The notes under the pieces: generated by a model
Told to the model about the DNA's origin: nothing
Seen by the model: only the letters and a program-made list of their open reading frames with translations
Databases searched by the model: none
Origin: DATJHM01 sp035493895
GTDB taxonomy: Bacteria > Chloroflexota > Ktedonobacteria > Ktedonobacterales > Ktedonobacteraceae
NCBI GenBank assembly: GCA_035493895.1
Contig: DATJHM010000036.1
Span: 1 to 6,198 of the forward strand
DNA: 6,198 bases
Direction: 5' to 3'
Program-made: the position numbers and the translations under genes
Shown here: piece by piece, positions 6,188 through 6,198 of the stretch
Numbering within the stretch: the stretch's first letter is position 1
How the letters are laid out: each line of letters begins with the position of its first letter

Positions 6188-6198
6188 TGACTTAATAA

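Larger units (their letters stand above)
5750..6198. other. 449-base intergenic region with divergent control elements
   Basis: No gene is supported. The glycosidase's ribosome site AGGAG lies at 5765-5761 on the minus strand. AT-rich patches near 5820-5850 (TTATAT on the minus strand, preceded by TGC) could be a closer promoter but lack a -35. A candidate minus-strand promoter (6031-6002), a bulged hairpin (6086-6109) and a strong plus-strand promoter at the right edge are listed separately. A small palindrome TAAC-TG-GTTA occurs near 6033-6042. The length and the elements facing both ways fit a shared control region between divergent genes. Confidence 0.6.

Overview
The window looks like chromosomal DNA of a soil-type bacterium, most plausibly a filamentous member of the Chloroflexota (Ktedonobacteria-like). 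This is inferred from protein style: a Gln/Pro-rich cytoplasmic tail followed by one membrane helix and a small extracellular domain, an S9 peptidase with an N-terminal propeller, and a secreted Pro-linker glycosidase. No rRNA, tRNA or marker gene confirms it. Four protein genes are supported. No transposase, CRISPR array, tRNA or phage gene is visible.

Left part (1-2930): a two-gene operon on the minus strand. A near-consensus promoter at 2929-2900 reads into an S9-family serine peptidase (2822-873, TTG start). Seven bases after its stop lies a small nucleotidyltransferase-fold protein (865-227), followed at once by a strong GC hairpin (192-223). The 7-base gap, with the second gene's ribosome site overlapping the first gene's stop, implies co-transcription and probably coupled translation.

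Middle (2823-4138): a 371-base divergent control region, then a plus-strand gene (3194-3976). It encodes a single-pass membrane protein with four 15-residue tandem repeats before the membrane helix and a small NTF2/DUF4878-like domain after it. A perfect 17-bp stem with A and T tracts on both sides (4072-4118) serves as a two-way terminator between this gene and the next, convergent one.

Right part (4139-6198): a minus-strand secreted clan GH-A-type glycoside hydrolase (5749-4139) with a signal peptide, a barrel carrying NEP and TEW glutamate motifs, a Pro-rich linker and a beta-rich C-terminal domain. The last 449 bases are non-coding. They end in a plus-strand promoter with perfect -35 and -10 hexamers, overlapped by a LacI/cre-like half-operator, for a gene beyond the window.

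The four genes do not form an obvious single system. Parts that merit a closer look are the peptidase-nucleotidyltransferase pair, the repeat-bearing membrane protein, and the glycosidase with its unrecognised C-terminal domain. I see no clear evidence of a wholly new multi-gene system.
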